Assembly (NCBI RefSeq): GCF_964642095.1
Contig: NZ_OZ209244.1
Span: forward strand, 1,364,001 to 1,428,000
Direction: 5' to 3'
Length of the DNA: 64,000 bases
Source of the DNA: Fretibacterium fastidiosum
Lineage (GTDB): Bacteria > Synergistota > Synergistia > Synergistales > Aminobacteriaceae
The notes under the pieces were generated by a model. The model ran no database searches and was not told the DNA's origin. It was given only the letters and a program-made list of their open reading frames with translations. The position numbers and the translations under genes were made by a program. Positions 36,398 through 45,753 of this stretch are shown here, in pieces. Position 1 is the stretch's first letter, and every line of letters begins with the position of its first letter.

Positions 36398-37141
36398 ATG
36401 GCGACAGAACAGGATCACGACAAGAACCTAAAGTTGATCAACTCCCTCATCGGCGCCAAGGCGGAGTTGACCTTCTCGACCGGCCTCTACAAGGGGAAGT
36501 ACGCCTCGAGGCTCGAGGACGTCAAGTCGGCGAAGGAGGACGAGGGGCCGCTCCTGGGGATGGCGCACCCCATGTTCAAGGGGGCGCTCCTCCCCGTGGC
36601 CCGCAGCCTCGAACTCTCGCTGCGCCTCGAGGGCAACGCCTGCTTCTACCAGAGCCCGGCGGAGATCGTGCGCACGGTCGTCAACGTTCCGATCCCCCTG
36701 GTGTGGCTTCGACTCGACGCGCCGCTCGAGAGGGTGCAGCGGCGCATGTTCGTCCGCGTGCCCTGCGGGATCAAGGCGCGAGCCTACCTCCTGGAAGTGA
36801 ACTCGGAGTATGAGGCCGCCGAGGCCGAGAGGCGGGGGGCGCCACTGCCGACCCCGCCGCAGGCCTGGTTCCCGCTCCTCCTGAACGACATCAGCCTGGG
36901 GGGCGTGGGCGCTCTGATCCAGAAGGAGCAGGCGGACATGTGCCGCCTTAAGGCGCGCTACCTCCTGCAGATGGCCGTCTCCGGGACGGAGTTCTTCGTC
37001 ATCTGCGACGTGGTGACGGCCCAGAAGGACGAGGCGGGGCGGCTCTCGGCGGGCCTGTCCTACGAGGGGCTTCCCGCCTTCACGGAGAAGCTGATGGGCG
37101 CTTTTATCCGGCAGCAGGAATTGAACGGGCGAGGTTCGTAA
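36398..37141 (+). CDS. PilZ-domain flagellar brake protein (YcgR-like)
   Basis: A 247-residue protein with an N-terminal YcgR-like domain and a C-terminal PilZ domain. The c-di-GMP motifs are present: Q-R-R-M-F-V-R-V (RxxxR) and N-D-I-S-L-G-G (D/NxSxxG). When bound to c-di-GMP such proteins slow the flagellar motor or alter its bias. ATG at 36398 is chosen because GGAG lies 8-9 bases upstream; an in-frame ATG 6 bases earlier overlaps the flhG stop. It is followed one base later by cheB. Confidence 0.88.
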   Translation: MATEQDHDKNLKLINSLIGAKAELTFSTGLYKGKYASRLEDVKSAKEDEGPLLGMAHPMFKGALLPVARSLELSLRLEGNACFYQSPAEIVRTVVNVPIPLVWLRLDAPLERVQRRMFVRVPCGIKARAYLLEVNSEYEAAEAERRGAPLPTPPQAWFPLLLNDISLGGVGALIQKEQADMCRLKARYLLQMAVSGTEFFVICDVVTAQKDEAGRLSAGLSYEGLPAFTEKLMGAFIRQQELNGRGS

Positions 37142-37142
37142 G

Positions 37143-38255
37143 ATGACGTCTTCTATTGACAGGAACGGGAGTGGCCGAAGGATCAGGGTGCTGGTGGTGG
37201 ACGACTCGGCCCTGATGCGGCAGATGTTGGGCGACATCCTGAAATCGGACCCCCGCATCGAGGTGGTCGGGACGGCGCGGGACGGCGTGGAAGCCCTGGC
37301 GAAGATCGGAGAGCTCAAGCCGGACATTGTGACGATGGACGTCGAGATGCCCAACATGGGTGGCCTGGAGGCCCTGGAGCGGATCATGAAGACGACGCCG
37401 CTTCCGGTCATCATGGTCAGCAGCCTGACCCAGGAGGGCGCGGAGACCACGATGAAGGCGCTGGCCCTCGGGTGCGTCGACTTCGTGGGCAAGCCGTCGG
37501 GCTCCATCTCGCTGAACATCCGCAGCGTCGGCTCGGAGCTGATCGAAAAGGTGGTGGCGGCCAGCACGGCCTCCGTCCGCTCGCTGGCGCGGGGAGCGGG
37601 CGGAGCGGGGGCGATGCGGCAGCAGCCCCGCCCTCTTTTGGAGTCGCTGGCTGCGGCGCCCCAAGTTCCACGTCCCTCTACCCGGCGGCGGGAGATCGTG
37701 GCGATCGCCTCCTCCACGGGAGGGCCCATGGCGCTGTCCGAGCTGATCCCGAAGCTGCCGGGGAACTTTCCCGTCCCCATCGTCGTCACGCAGCACATGC
37801 CGCCGGGCTTCACGGCCTCCTTCGCCAAGCGGCTGGACGGGACCTCGGCGCTGAAGGTGGCGGAGGGGGCGGATGGCCTGGCGCTCAAGCCGGGGCTGGT
37901 GGTCATCGCGCCGGGCGGGAGCCACCTCGTCTTCAGGCGCAGGAGCGGCGCGGTGGTGTGCGAGCTCATGGATGCGCCTCCGGTGTTGTCTGTCAAGCCT
38001 GCAGCGAATATAATGTTCATGAGCGTGGCGGACGAGTTCGGCGGAAACGCCGTCTGTGTCGTCCTGACGGGGATGGGGCGCGATGGGACGGATGGGGCAA
38101 CGATCCTGCACCGCAAGGGCGCCTGGGTGATCGCGGAGTCGCAGAAGACCTGCGTGGTGTACGGGATGCCGAAGGCGGCGGCGGAGGCGGGCATCGTGGA
38201 CGAGGTGCTCCCGTTGAACGAGATCCCCGACGCCCTGATCAGAGCGGTGAAATGA
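37143..38255 (+). CDS. cheB: Chemotaxis methylesterase/glutaminase CheB
   Basis: A 370-residue protein with an N-terminal receiver domain (VLVVDDSALMRQ; phospho-acceptor Asp66 in TMDVEMP) and a C-terminal methylesterase domain with the Ser of ASSTGGP, His of QHMPPGF, and Asp of GMGRDG. It removes methyl groups from chemoreceptors and deamidates them when phosphorylated by CheA. No cheR gene is in this cluster. Confidence 0.95.
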   Translation: MTSSIDRNGSGRRIRVLVVDDSALMRQMLGDILKSDPRIEVVGTARDGVEALAKIGELKPDIVTMDVEMPNMGGLEALERIMKTTPLPVIMVSSLTQEGAETTMKALALGCVDFVGKPSGSISLNIRSVGSELIEKVVAASTASVRSLARGAGGAGAMRQQPRPLLESLAAAPQVPRPSTRRREIVAIASSTGGPMALSELIPKLPGNFPVPIVVTQHMPPGFTASFAKRLDGTSALKVAEGADGLALKPGLVVIAPGGSHLVFRRRSGAVVCELMDAPPVLSVKPAANIMFMSVADEFGGNAVCVVLTGMGRDGTDGATILHRKGAWVIAESQKTCVVYGMPKAAAEAGIVDEVLPLNEIPDALIRAVK

Positions 38256-38343
38256 CGGTCCAGGAGACGGACGTTGCGCTTAAAAACGTGTCGGCGTTCC
38301 GGCACAGGGTTTTTGGATATCACGAGTTTGGGGATGGTAGATC

Positions 38344-40422
38344 ATGACGGATATGGACATGAGCCAGTACCTTGGCGCTTTCCTGGATGAGACGGACGAC
38401 AACCTTCAGAAGCTGGACGACCTCCTGCTGGCCCTGGAGAAGAACATGGTCGATATGGACGTCATCAACGAGATTTTCCGTGCCGCCCACACGTTGAAGG
38501 GGATGGCGGGGACCATGGGCTTCAACCAGATGATGGGGCTGACCCATGCGATGGAGGATCGTCTGGATGCGGCGCGCAAGGGGACGAAGCCCCTCGCGGA
38601 GGCGGACATCAACCTTCTGTTCTCCGGCCTGGACACGCTGCAGAACATGGTGGACTCCATCCGGAACGGCGGAAACGACGCGCACATCGACGTCTCGCAG
38701 ATGGTGGCGAAGCTCCGCGGCGAGGCCCCCATGCCGTCCGAGGAACCTGCCGCGCCCGCCGCAGCCGCCGAACCCGCAGCCGCTGCCGCCTCGGAGCTCT
38801 CCCAGCAGGAGGCGGAGTGGGTCATGGAGGCCAAAGACTTGAAGATGACGGCGTTCAGCGTTCACGTCACGCTGAAGGAGAACTGCCTCCTGAAGGCGGC
38901 CCGCGCCTACATGGCTGTCAACCGCCTCGAGGAGCTGGGCAACCTCTTCAAGACGGAGCCCTCCGTCGAGGGCCTCGAGAACGAGCAGTTCGACCTCGAC
39001 TTCATGGTCTACCTCGCCTCCTCCGAGTCCGCGGAGGATATCAAGAAGGCGGTGGAGAAGATCAGCGACATCGCCTCCGCCGACGTGAAGGAGATCAAGG
39101 CGGCGCCGGCCCCTGCCGCACCGACTGAAGCCGCTGCTGCACCCGCCCCTGCTGCGGTAGCCCCGGCTGCGCCCGCTGCCGCCGCTCCTGCGCCCTCCGC
39201 GGCCCCCGCGGCTGCGGCCCCGGCCGGCGCCACGGCTCAGAAGAAGGAGAACGCAGCGAAGAAGGCCAGCCAGACGGTGCGCGTGGACATCGGCCGGCTG
39301 GACAAGCTGATGAACCTGGTGGGCGAGCTTGTGATCAGCCGGGCCCGCATCGAGCGCCTGGTGCAGGAGGCGCGGCTCAGGGAGTTCGACGAGCCGCTGT
39401 CCCAGCTGGGCCGCATATCGGGCGACATCCAGGAGCTGGTGACGAAGCTGCGCATGGTCCCCGTGTCCTTCACCTTCGACCGCTTCCCGCGCCTGATCCG
39501 CGACCTCTCGAAGCAGCTGCAGAAGAACGTGGAGCTGGTGCTCGAGGGCGAGGAGACGGAGCTTGACCGCACCGTGATCGACGAGATCGGGGACCCGATG
39601 GTCCACCTGATCCGAAACTCCATGGACCACGGCATCGAGCGCCCCGCCGACCGCAAGGCGCTGGGCAAGCCCGAAAAGGGCACCCTGAAGATCTCCGCCT
39701 ATCAGGAGGGCAGCGGCGTCGTCATCGAGGTGTCGGACGACGGCGCGGGCATCGATCCGAACCGAGTGAAGGCCAAGGCCGTCGAGCGCGGCATCATCAC
39801 GCCGGAGCAGGCCGCCTCCATGAGTGACGAGGAGGCCGTCCAGATCGTGCTCCTTCCGGGCTTCAGCCTCTCCAAGGAGGTGACGGACCTCTCCGGGCGC
39901 GGCGTGGGAATGGACGCCGTCAAGAGCAAGGTGGAGGCACTGAACGGACAGTTCGACCTCGTGACGAAGCAGAACGAGGGGACCCACGTCTACATCCGCC
40001 TGCCCCTGACGCTGGCCATCGTCCTCTCCCTGCTCATCAAGGTGGGGGAGGAGACCTACGCCATCTCCCTCGAGAACGTGGAGGAGACGATCCTGGTCAG
40101 GAAGGAGAACATCAAGACGGTGCACGGCGCGCCGGCCACCATCCTGCGGGGCGAGGTCCTCTCCCTGAGCGACCTGGGCGAAGTTTTGGGCGCGGACGGC
40201 ATCGAGCGGGACCGCGAGGAGTACCCCGTCGTGGTGGTGAAGATCGGCAAGAACAAGATCGGCTTCATCGTCAGCGAGCTGATCGGCCAGCAGGAGATCG
40301 TCATCAAATCCCTTGGCAGCTTCCTGTCGAAGATCGACGGGATCACGGGCGGAACGATCCTGGGCGACGGAAACGTGGCGCTGATCCTGGACGTGGCCTC
40401 CTTCTACTCCACCAAGGGCTAG
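38344..40422 (+). CDS. cheA: Chemotaxis histidine kinase CheA
   Basis: A 692-residue kinase. The Hpt domain has the phosphorylated His49 in IFRAAHTLKGMAG. A P2-like region, an Ala/Pro-rich linker, the dimerisation domain (KLMNLVGELVISRARI), the HATPase domain (HLIRNSMDHGIE, VSDDGAGIDP, FSLSKEVTDLSGRGVGMD), and a C-terminal CheW-like domain follow in order. It phosphorylates CheY and CheB. The 88-base gap after cheB has no gene. Confidence 0.95.
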   Translation: MTDMDMSQYLGAFLDETDDNLQKLDDLLLALEKNMVDMDVINEIFRAAHTLKGMAGTMGFNQMMGLTHAMEDRLDAARKGTKPLAEADINLLFSGLDTLQNMVDSIRNGGNDAHIDVSQMVAKLRGEAPMPSEEPAAPAAAAEPAAAAASELSQQEAEWVMEAKDLKMTAFSVHVTLKENCLLKAARAYMAVNRLEELGNLFKTEPSVEGLENEQFDLDFMVYLASSESAEDIKKAVEKISDIASADVKEIKAAPAPAAPTEAAAAPAPAAVAPAAPAAAAPAPSAAPAAAAPAGATAQKKENAAKKASQTVRVDIGRLDKLMNLVGELVISRARIERLVQEARLREFDEPLSQLGRISGDIQELVTKLRMVPVSFTFDRFPRLIRDLSKQLQKNVELVLEGEETELDRTVIDEIGDPMVHLIRNSMDHGIERPADRKALGKPEKGTLKISAYQEGSGVVIEVSDDGAGIDPNRVKAKAVERGIITPEQAASMSDEEAVQIVLLPGFSLSKEVTDLSGRGVGMDAVKSKVEALNGQFDLVTKQNEGTHVYIRLPLTLAIVLSLLIKVGEETYAISLENVEETILVRKENIKTVHGAPATILRGEVLSLSDLGEVLGADGIERDREEYPVVVVKIGKNKIGFIVSELIGQQEIVIKSLGSFLSKIDGITGGTILGDGNVALILDVASFYSTKG

Positions 40423-40436
40423 TGTGGTGAACGGCC

Positions 40437-41072
40437 ATGCTTGACCTGAGCTCTTTCAACAACATGCAGCTGGACGCCATCCGGGAGGTCGGCAACATCG
40501 GCACCGGAAACGCGGCGACGGCGCTCTCCAAGCTCCTCTCGTGCATGATCGACATGGACGTGCCGAAGGCGGAGCTGGTTTCCATCTATGACCTTGCCGG
40601 CCACTACGGGGACCCCAACCAGCAGATGGCCGCGGTCTTCGTCCGCTCCCTGGGGGAGTTCAGCTGCAGCCTCATCTTCATCCAGAAGGAGGAGGACGCG
40701 GACCTGATGGTGAACCTCCTCCTGAAGCAGCAGTTCGGGGCGGACAACATTCCAAAGGAGCTTCCGCAGGAGATGAGCGACAGCGCCCTGACGGAGGTGG
40801 GAAACATCATCCTGAGCTCCTTCCTGAACGCCATCAACCTCCTGATCGGGACGCAGCATCAGATATCCGTTCCGGGCGTGGCCCACGACATGCTCTCGTC
40901 CATCCTGGACGTCGTGGCCTCCATCTTCGGCCAGATGGGCGAGACGGCCCTGATGGTCAACACGGAGCTGAAGGTCGAGGAGACGGGGGACAAGCCGATC
41001 TCCGGAAACATCATCATGCTCCCGGACCCGGAGGCCCTTGAGCTGCTTTTGAGAAAGCTGCAGGTGCTCTAA
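40437..41072 (+). CDS. cheC: CheY-P phosphatase CheC
   Basis: A 211-residue CheC with both active-site signatures E-V-G-N-I-G-T-G-N (first) and E-V-G-N-I-I-L-S-S-F-L-N (second), the E-x3-N pairs used to hydrolyse CheY-phosphate. It is followed 2 bases later by cheD, its known binding partner, whose activity CheC also controls. The layout matches the Thermotoga/Bacillus-type adaptation system. Confidence 0.92.
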   Translation: MLDLSSFNNMQLDAIREVGNIGTGNAATALSKLLSCMIDMDVPKAELVSIYDLAGHYGDPNQQMAAVFVRSLGEFSCSLIFIQKEEDADLMVNLLLKQQFGADNIPKELPQEMSDSALTEVGNIILSSFLNAINLLIGTQHQISVPGVAHDMLSSILDVVASIFGQMGETALMVNTELKVEETGDKPISGNIIMLPDPEALELLLRKLQVL

Positions 41073-41074
41073 TT

Positions 41075-41563
41075 ATGGAGAACAGCTACCTGCTTGGAAT
41101 GGCCGACCTGGTGGTCGCCAACGCGCCTGCAAAGCTGGTGACCCTTGGCCTCGGCTCCTGCATCGGCCTCGTGGTCTTCGACACCGTCGCCAAGGTCGCT
41201 GGGATGGCCCACATCATGCTCCCCAACAGCCGCGGGGCTCAGGGCCTCGAAAAGGTTGGAAAGTTCGCGGACACGGCCGTGCCGGCGATCATCGACGAGA
41301 TGATCCGGAAGGGCGCTTCGAAGTCCCGAATCAAGGCGAAGATCGCGGGCGGCGCTCAGATGTTTGCGCTCCCCGGCGCTCCGGCCGCCTTTCTGTCCGT
41401 CGGCGCCCAGAACGTCAAGGAGACGACCGCGGCGCTTTCGAAGATGGGCATCGTGCTGGTCGCCTCGGACACGGGGGGCAACAAGGGGCGGACGGTGGAG
41501 TTCTCGACGGAGAACTGGATGCTGAAGATCAAGACCCTGGGGAAGGGCGTCACGGATATCTGA
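41075..41563 (+). CDS. cheD: Chemoreceptor glutamine deamidase CheD
   Basis: A 162-residue deamidase. The catalytic Cys lies in LGLGSCIGLVVFD, the His in GMAHIMLPNS, and a conserved KAKIAGGAQMF follows. It deamidates receptor glutamines and stimulates CheC phosphatase activity. The gene starts 2 bases after cheC. Confidence 0.93.
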   Translation: MENSYLLGMADLVVANAPAKLVTLGLGSCIGLVVFDTVAKVAGMAHIMLPNSRGAQGLEKVGKFADTAVPAIIDEMIRKGASKSRIKAKIAGGAQMFALPGAPAAFLSVGAQNVKETTAALSKMGIVLVASDTGGNKGRTVEFSTENWMLKIKTLGKGVTDI

Positions 41564-41620
41564 GGAGCCGAGCTCTGATGCCAGCGCCCGGTTCCCGCGT
41601 TTTATGGTGGAGGTGACGCC

Positions 41621-42397
41621 TTGCGTCCGGAGGCCGCCGATGCGGCATTGTGGAAGGAGTACGCTGAGACCCGCTCCGAGGGGTGCCGGGAACGGATCGT
41701 GAAGCGCTATCTGCCCCTGATTCGGTACGTGGTGGGCCGGATGGTGGTGACGCCGCCGTCCGGCTTGGACTACGAGGATCTTTTGAGCTTCGGAATCTTT
41801 GGCCTCCTCGACGCGATCGAGCGCTTCGACCTGTCAAAGGGCTTCTCCTTCCAGACCTTTGCCGTGCCGCGCATTCGGGGTGCCGTGCTGGATGAGCTGC
41901 GCAAGTGCGACTGGTTTTCCCGAACGGGCCGGGAGAAGGTGCAGCGCCTCAACCGGGCGATGGAGAGGGTGCTGAGGGACCGTGGGCACCTGCGGGACGA
42001 CTGGGTCATGCAGGAGATGGGCGTCGATGAGCGGACGTACCTCGAGGCCCAGGAGCTTGCCAGCCGGAGCTACATCGCCTCCCTCGACGAGGTCTCCATC
42101 CTCGAGGACGGAGAGGTCTCCATCGAGGCCACGCTGGCCGACGACCGGGAGGGGGCGCAGGAGCGCCTCGAGTCCGAGAGCGACCGGGAACAGCTCGTCG
42201 CTGCGATGAAGCGGCTCACGGAGAGGGAGCGGCAGGTCCTGTCCCTTTACTATTACGAAGGGCTTGCGCTGAAGGAAATCGGGCGCGTGCTGGGCGTGAC
42301 GGAGTCGCGCGTCTCCCAGATCCATGGGCGCGCGTTGAGCGCGCTGCGGGCGGCGCTTCAGAGCGCGGAACCCAGGAGGGGCGTCCGGCGGCCTTGA
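41621..42397 (+). CDS. fliA: Flagellar sigma factor FliA/WhiG (sigma-28)
   Basis: A 258-residue sigma factor. Region 2 reads DLLSFGIFGLLDAIERFDLSKG ending FQTFAVPRIRGAVLDELR; region 4 has the helix-turn-helix with LTERERQVLSLYYYEGL and LKEIGRVLGVTESRVSQIH. It directs late flagellar and chemotaxis genes. TTG at 41621 is the only suitable start; GGAGG sits 7 bases upstream. Confidence 0.93.
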   Translation: MRPEAADAALWKEYAETRSEGCRERIVKRYLPLIRYVVGRMVVTPPSGLDYEDLLSFGIFGLLDAIERFDLSKGFSFQTFAVPRIRGAVLDELRKCDWFSRTGREKVQRLNRAMERVLRDRGHLRDDWVMQEMGVDERTYLEAQELASRSYIASLDEVSILEDGEVSIEATLADDREGAQERLESESDREQLVAAMKRLTERERQVLSLYYYEGLALKEIGRVLGVTESRVSQIHGRALSALRAALQSAEPRRGVRRP

Positions 42398-42457
42398 CCC
42401 GGCGCTGCCGGGGCCTCGAAGGCCGGCGTCCGGGGAGTGCGGCAAGGAGGGTGTGCA

Positions 42458-44080
42458 GTGGGAGATGCGAAAGCGAAGCTGAAGTTGGAGGCGAACGAGC
42501 AGGGGGTCTGGCTCTCCGCCTCCGGGGGGGACTTCACGCAGAACGACGTGGCCGGCCTCCTGAGGAACCAGGGGGTGCGCAAGTACGACCTGAAGGCCGT
42601 CGAGGCCTTTATCCGCACCAAGGGCGAGAAGCCCTGCAGGATCGCGCCGCGGGACCCCCTGGCGGAGCGGGACGCGGAGGTGATCGTGAAGCTCTCGCAG
42701 GACAACATGACCGCCTTCGTCCTGCTGGAGCCGCCCTTCTTCACGAAGCCCTGGCCCACGGCGGAGGGCGTTCGCCGTGCGCTGGAGGCCAGGAACGTGA
42801 GCTTCGGGATCGACGATGCCGCCATCCAGGACCTCGTGAGCCGGCGCTTTACGGACGACTACGTGGCGGTGGCCCGCGGCGTCCCTCCCGTGGAGGGCAA
42901 GAACGCCCGGATCGAATTGATCCTGGACCCGGACAGGCCGCCTGAGATCCGGGAGGGGGAGAAGATCGACTTCTGGAGCCGCAGCGCGCTGATCAACGTC
43001 CATCCGGGCGAGGTGGTGGCGGTGAAGCGCGCGGCGGTCCCCGGCCGGAACGGCTCCACGGTCGTCGGCATGACGCTTGCTGCCGCGGAGGTGAAGGACG
43101 CGGATTTTTCCTTCGGAGAGGGGCTGGCGCCGTCGGAGGACGACCCCCTGTCCCTCGTGGCGACGACGGAGGGGCAGCTGAAGAACCAGGGCGGCAAGCT
43201 GGTGGTGCTGCCGGAGCTTGAGGTTCGGGGCGACGTGGACTTCAGCGTGGGGAGCATCGACTTCACCGGCGCGGTCCGCATCAGCGGGTCGGTGCGGGAG
43301 GGCTTTCACGTCATCGCCAAGGGCAACATCGACGTGCGGGAGATGGTGGAGGGCGCGGAGGTGTACAGCGAGTCCTCCGTGACCATCAACGCGGGGGTCC
43401 GGGGCATGGGGAAGGCCACCATTCGGGCCGAGGGCGACGTGAATATCGGCTTTGCGGACCAGGCGACGATCCGCAGCGGCGGGACGATCACGGTGAAGAA
43501 CGCCCTCCTGCACAGCCGCGTCTACGCGAAGCAGTCGGTCATCGTCCTCGGCGGCCAGAAGTCCCAGGTGGCCGGAGGCCGCATCGAGTGCGGCATGGAG
43601 TTCTCCTGTCAGGTGCTGGGCAGCGAGATGGGGACCAGGACGGAAGTCGTCGTGGGCTTTCCGCCGACCCTGATGGAGCGGAGGCGCGTCCTCCTGGCCG
43701 AGGTGGACCGCTGCAACGAGAACCTGGAGAAGATCGAGCCGAACCTGCTCTTCCTGAAGAAGCTGGAGGCGTCGGGCCAGATGGACAGCCAGAAGCGGGG
43801 TATGCTGATGAGCCTGATGAAGATGAAGTTTCAGCTTCAGGCTGCCGTGGAGAGCATGAGCGTGGAGATCAGGGACATCCAGCACGAGCTGGACGTCCTG
43901 AGCGAGAGCGGGATCGTCCGCGTCCGGGATATCTGCTATCCGGGGGTTCAGATCATCATTCGCGGCCTCACGTACCTGGTGCGGGAGAACTGCCGCTACA
44001 CGGCCTTCGTCGCGGAGGAGGGCGCCGTGACGCTCAAGCCCTTCGACTACCGGCCCGCCGGGAAGGTCCAAAAGAGCTGA
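42458..44080 (+). CDS. FapA family protein (DUF342)
   Basis: A 540-residue protein of the FapA/DUF342 family: an N-terminal alpha/beta domain, a central right-handed beta-helix of polymer-forming repeats (about residues 260-400; RISGSVREGFHVIAKGNIDV, VTINAGVRGMGKATIRAEGD), and a C-terminal coiled-coil (NLEKIEPNLLFLKKLEASGQ). Family members sit in motility clusters and have been linked to polar localisation, but the biochemical role is unclear. GTG at 42458 is preferred because AAGGAGGG lies 8 bases upstream. Confidence 0.85.
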   Translation: MGDAKAKLKLEANEQGVWLSASGGDFTQNDVAGLLRNQGVRKYDLKAVEAFIRTKGEKPCRIAPRDPLAERDAEVIVKLSQDNMTAFVLLEPPFFTKPWPTAEGVRRALEARNVSFGIDDAAIQDLVSRRFTDDYVAVARGVPPVEGKNARIELILDPDRPPEIREGEKIDFWSRSALINVHPGEVVAVKRAAVPGRNGSTVVGMTLAAAEVKDADFSFGEGLAPSEDDPLSLVATTEGQLKNQGGKLVVLPELEVRGDVDFSVGSIDFTGAVRISGSVREGFHVIAKGNIDVREMVEGAEVYSESSVTINAGVRGMGKATIRAEGDVNIGFADQATIRSGGTITVKNALLHSRVYAKQSVIVLGGQKSQVAGGRIECGMEFSCQVLGSEMGTRTEVVVGFPPTLMERRRVLLAEVDRCNENLEKIEPNLLFLKKLEASGQMDSQKRGMLMSLMKMKFQLQAAVESMSVEIRDIQHELDVLSESGIVRVRDICYPGVQIIIRGLTYLVRENCRYTAFVAEEGAVTLKPFDYRPAGKVQKS

Positions 44081-44181
44081 CTGATATCGCTCTGTCCATA
44101 CCTTTGAATGAATAGCGCGGGGCCGCCATCGGCGTCCTCCGGCGGAGGCCTCGCGCGCCCAAAGCCTTAGGGGGTGCTTGC

Positions 44182-44517
44182 ATGGTCCAGCCGATCAGCC
44201 TTTTGATGTCGCAGTTTAACGTTGAGAACAGCGCACAGTTGACGCGGAGTGCCCTCGCGGCCGCCCAGGAGACAGGGCAGGGGCAGGAGGTGGTCCGCGA
44301 CAGCCTGAGGCGCACCCAGATGGTGCAGGCCAACGAGGCCGCCGCCGGGGTTCGTAAGGTGCGCCGCCGTACCGACGAGGAGGAGCGCGAGGGCCGCAGG
44401 CGCGACGCTCGGGACTCCTTCGGGCGCTCCGAACCGAAGGGGGACGCGGAGGCCGGAGCGGTCCATGAGGCAGCCGCCGCGAAGGTCCAGGGCAAGGGCT
44501 TTGACTTCTATGCCTGA
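44182..44517 (+). CDS. Small hypothetical protein in the motility cluster
   Basis: A 111-residue hydrophilic protein, MVQPISLLMSQFNVENSAQL at the start, then a highly charged Arg/Glu/Asp-rich middle and a QGKGFDFYA end. GGGGGTG precedes the ATG. The size, charge and C-terminal G-F-D-x-Y-x resemble small uncharacterised proteins found beside fliA/fapA genes in other phyla, but I cannot assign a function. Confidence 0.6.
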   Translation: MVQPISLLMSQFNVENSAQLTRSALAAAQETGQGQEVVRDSLRRTQMVQANEAAAGVRKVRRRTDEEEREGRRRDARDSFGRSEPKGDAEAGAVHEAAAAKVQGKGFDFYA

Positions 44518-44565
44518 GGCGGCACAGCGGGGCACGGGGGCGAAGGAGCTGGAGGTGGGGTTTGC

Positions 44566-45114
44566 GTGACGGCATCGAATAACGGCCTTGGCTACATCGT
44601 GGTCGACGGCGAGGAGGGCCAGTTCCGTGGCGCGTCGTTGGTGGTGGACCTTCGGGGGATCCCCGTGGACTTTCGATACACGGACCCGATCCGCCCGACG
44701 AAGCTGGAGCGCATCCTCTACGGCAGCGCGCTGGACGTCTACCTCAGGGAGGAGCTGATCCTGCAGAGCCTGCTGGGGGCGGTGGAGACGAAGCCGCAGG
44801 TCTGGATCTGCGACGCGGAGGAGCTTCTGGCGCCGCTCAGGACGCTGGAGAAGGCGAAGTGCGTCATGCTCTCCGCCTCGACCCACTCGCCCCTCGAAAA
44901 CGTCGGCAGCGTGGAGCCCATGGGGGACTCGAACGTCGTGCTGCTCCAGGCGGACGCGGTGAGCGCGCCCCTGCGCGCCGCGTTTTCCAGTGGCGTGCGG
45001 CAGGACGAGGTGCAGCAGACCGCCTCCCTATTGACGGATGCGGCGAAGACCATGGAGCTCCTGGAGCCATTCAGCCGGATCCGCAAGGCGCTGACCTCCC
45101 TGGGTGAGGAGTAG
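44566..45114 (+). CDS. Conserved hypothetical protein
   Basis: A 182-residue protein from a GTG start. It begins with LGYIVVDGEEGQFRGASLVV, then VDFRYTDPIRPTKLERILYG, a pattern I recognise from widely conserved bacterial proteins without known function. No transmembrane segment or enzymatic motif is visible. It lies between the motility cluster and small genes and is probably co-transcribed with the next gene (4-base gap). Confidence 0.6.
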   Translation: MTASNNGLGYIVVDGEEGQFRGASLVVDLRGIPVDFRYTDPIRPTKLERILYGSALDVYLREELILQSLLGAVETKPQVWICDAEELLAPLRTLEKAKCVMLSASTHSPLENVGSVEPMGDSNVVLLQADAVSAPLRAAFSSGVRQDEVQQTASLLTDAAKTMELLEPFSRIRKALTSLGEE

Positions 45115-45118
45115 GGCG

Positions 45119-45697
45119 GTGGCGCTGGAGGAGATACGAAGCTATTTCGCCCGTCACGTCCTCGGCCGCCTGAGGGTGCGCTGCGGCACGCCGGCCATGG
45201 AGCCCCCCGCGGTGGGGACGCTGCGGCGCTCGGCGGAGGTCCATCCGATGCGCACCCGGATGCAGGTGAAGGCCCCTGCCCTCCTGTCCTTCCACGGCGG
45301 GATCGAGTGCTCGAGCCGGGGCTTTCGCTTCTCGCGGGAGCTGGTGCGTGTGCGTGGGGAGAAGGTGCGGCGGCGAGTCCCCACGGTGGCCGCGGTCCAG
45401 GCGTCCCTAGTCCGCGGCGCCCGGCCCAGGGACGGGCTGCGGCGGGCCCTGGCCCTCCCCCAGGAGCGGGTCAACCGCCTCACCGCGCGGACTCCCAGGC
45501 CCAACCTGCCGGGCGTGGCGGTGCTGGCGTGGTACGGTCCCCTGATCGAGGGAGCTGTGGTAAAATTGGCCCTGAACCGGCAGCGGGGAACGCTGTTTAT
45601 CTGGTATAATCCTCGCAGCAGGCATTTCAAACCGGCGGGGCTGTTCCTCTGCAGACGCCTCGGCGCCGGGGCGAAGCCGGAGTGGCTCTGGGTGTGA
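45119..45697 (+). CDS. Hypothetical basic protein
   Basis: A 192-residue, Arg-rich protein from a GTG with AGGAG about 7 bases upstream. It includes RMQVKAPALLSFHGGIECSS and a C-terminal RGTLFIWYNPRSRHFKPAG. I recognise no family. The close spacing to the preceding gene supports a real gene; codon use agrees with its neighbours. Confidence 0.5.
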   Translation: MALEEIRSYFARHVLGRLRVRCGTPAMEPPAVGTLRRSAEVHPMRTRMQVKAPALLSFHGGIECSSRGFRFSRELVRVRGEKVRRRVPTVAAVQASLVRGARPRDGLRRALALPQERVNRLTARTPRPNLPGVAVLAWYGPLIEGAVVKLALNRQRGTLFIWYNPRSRHFKPAGLFLCRRLGAGAKPEWLWV

Positions 45698-45753
45698 CGG
45701 GCGGGCCTGTCGCCCGATATTTTGAACTCACTAAATGGGGGTTTGTGTTGCAA

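Noticed and set aside
41834..44071. A 745-codon minus-strand open frame
   Set aside because: Antisense to fliA and fapA, His/Leu/Arg-rich, no ribosome site; shadow of real genes. The same holds for 31759-33945 (against flhA) and 19029-21824 (against the protease).
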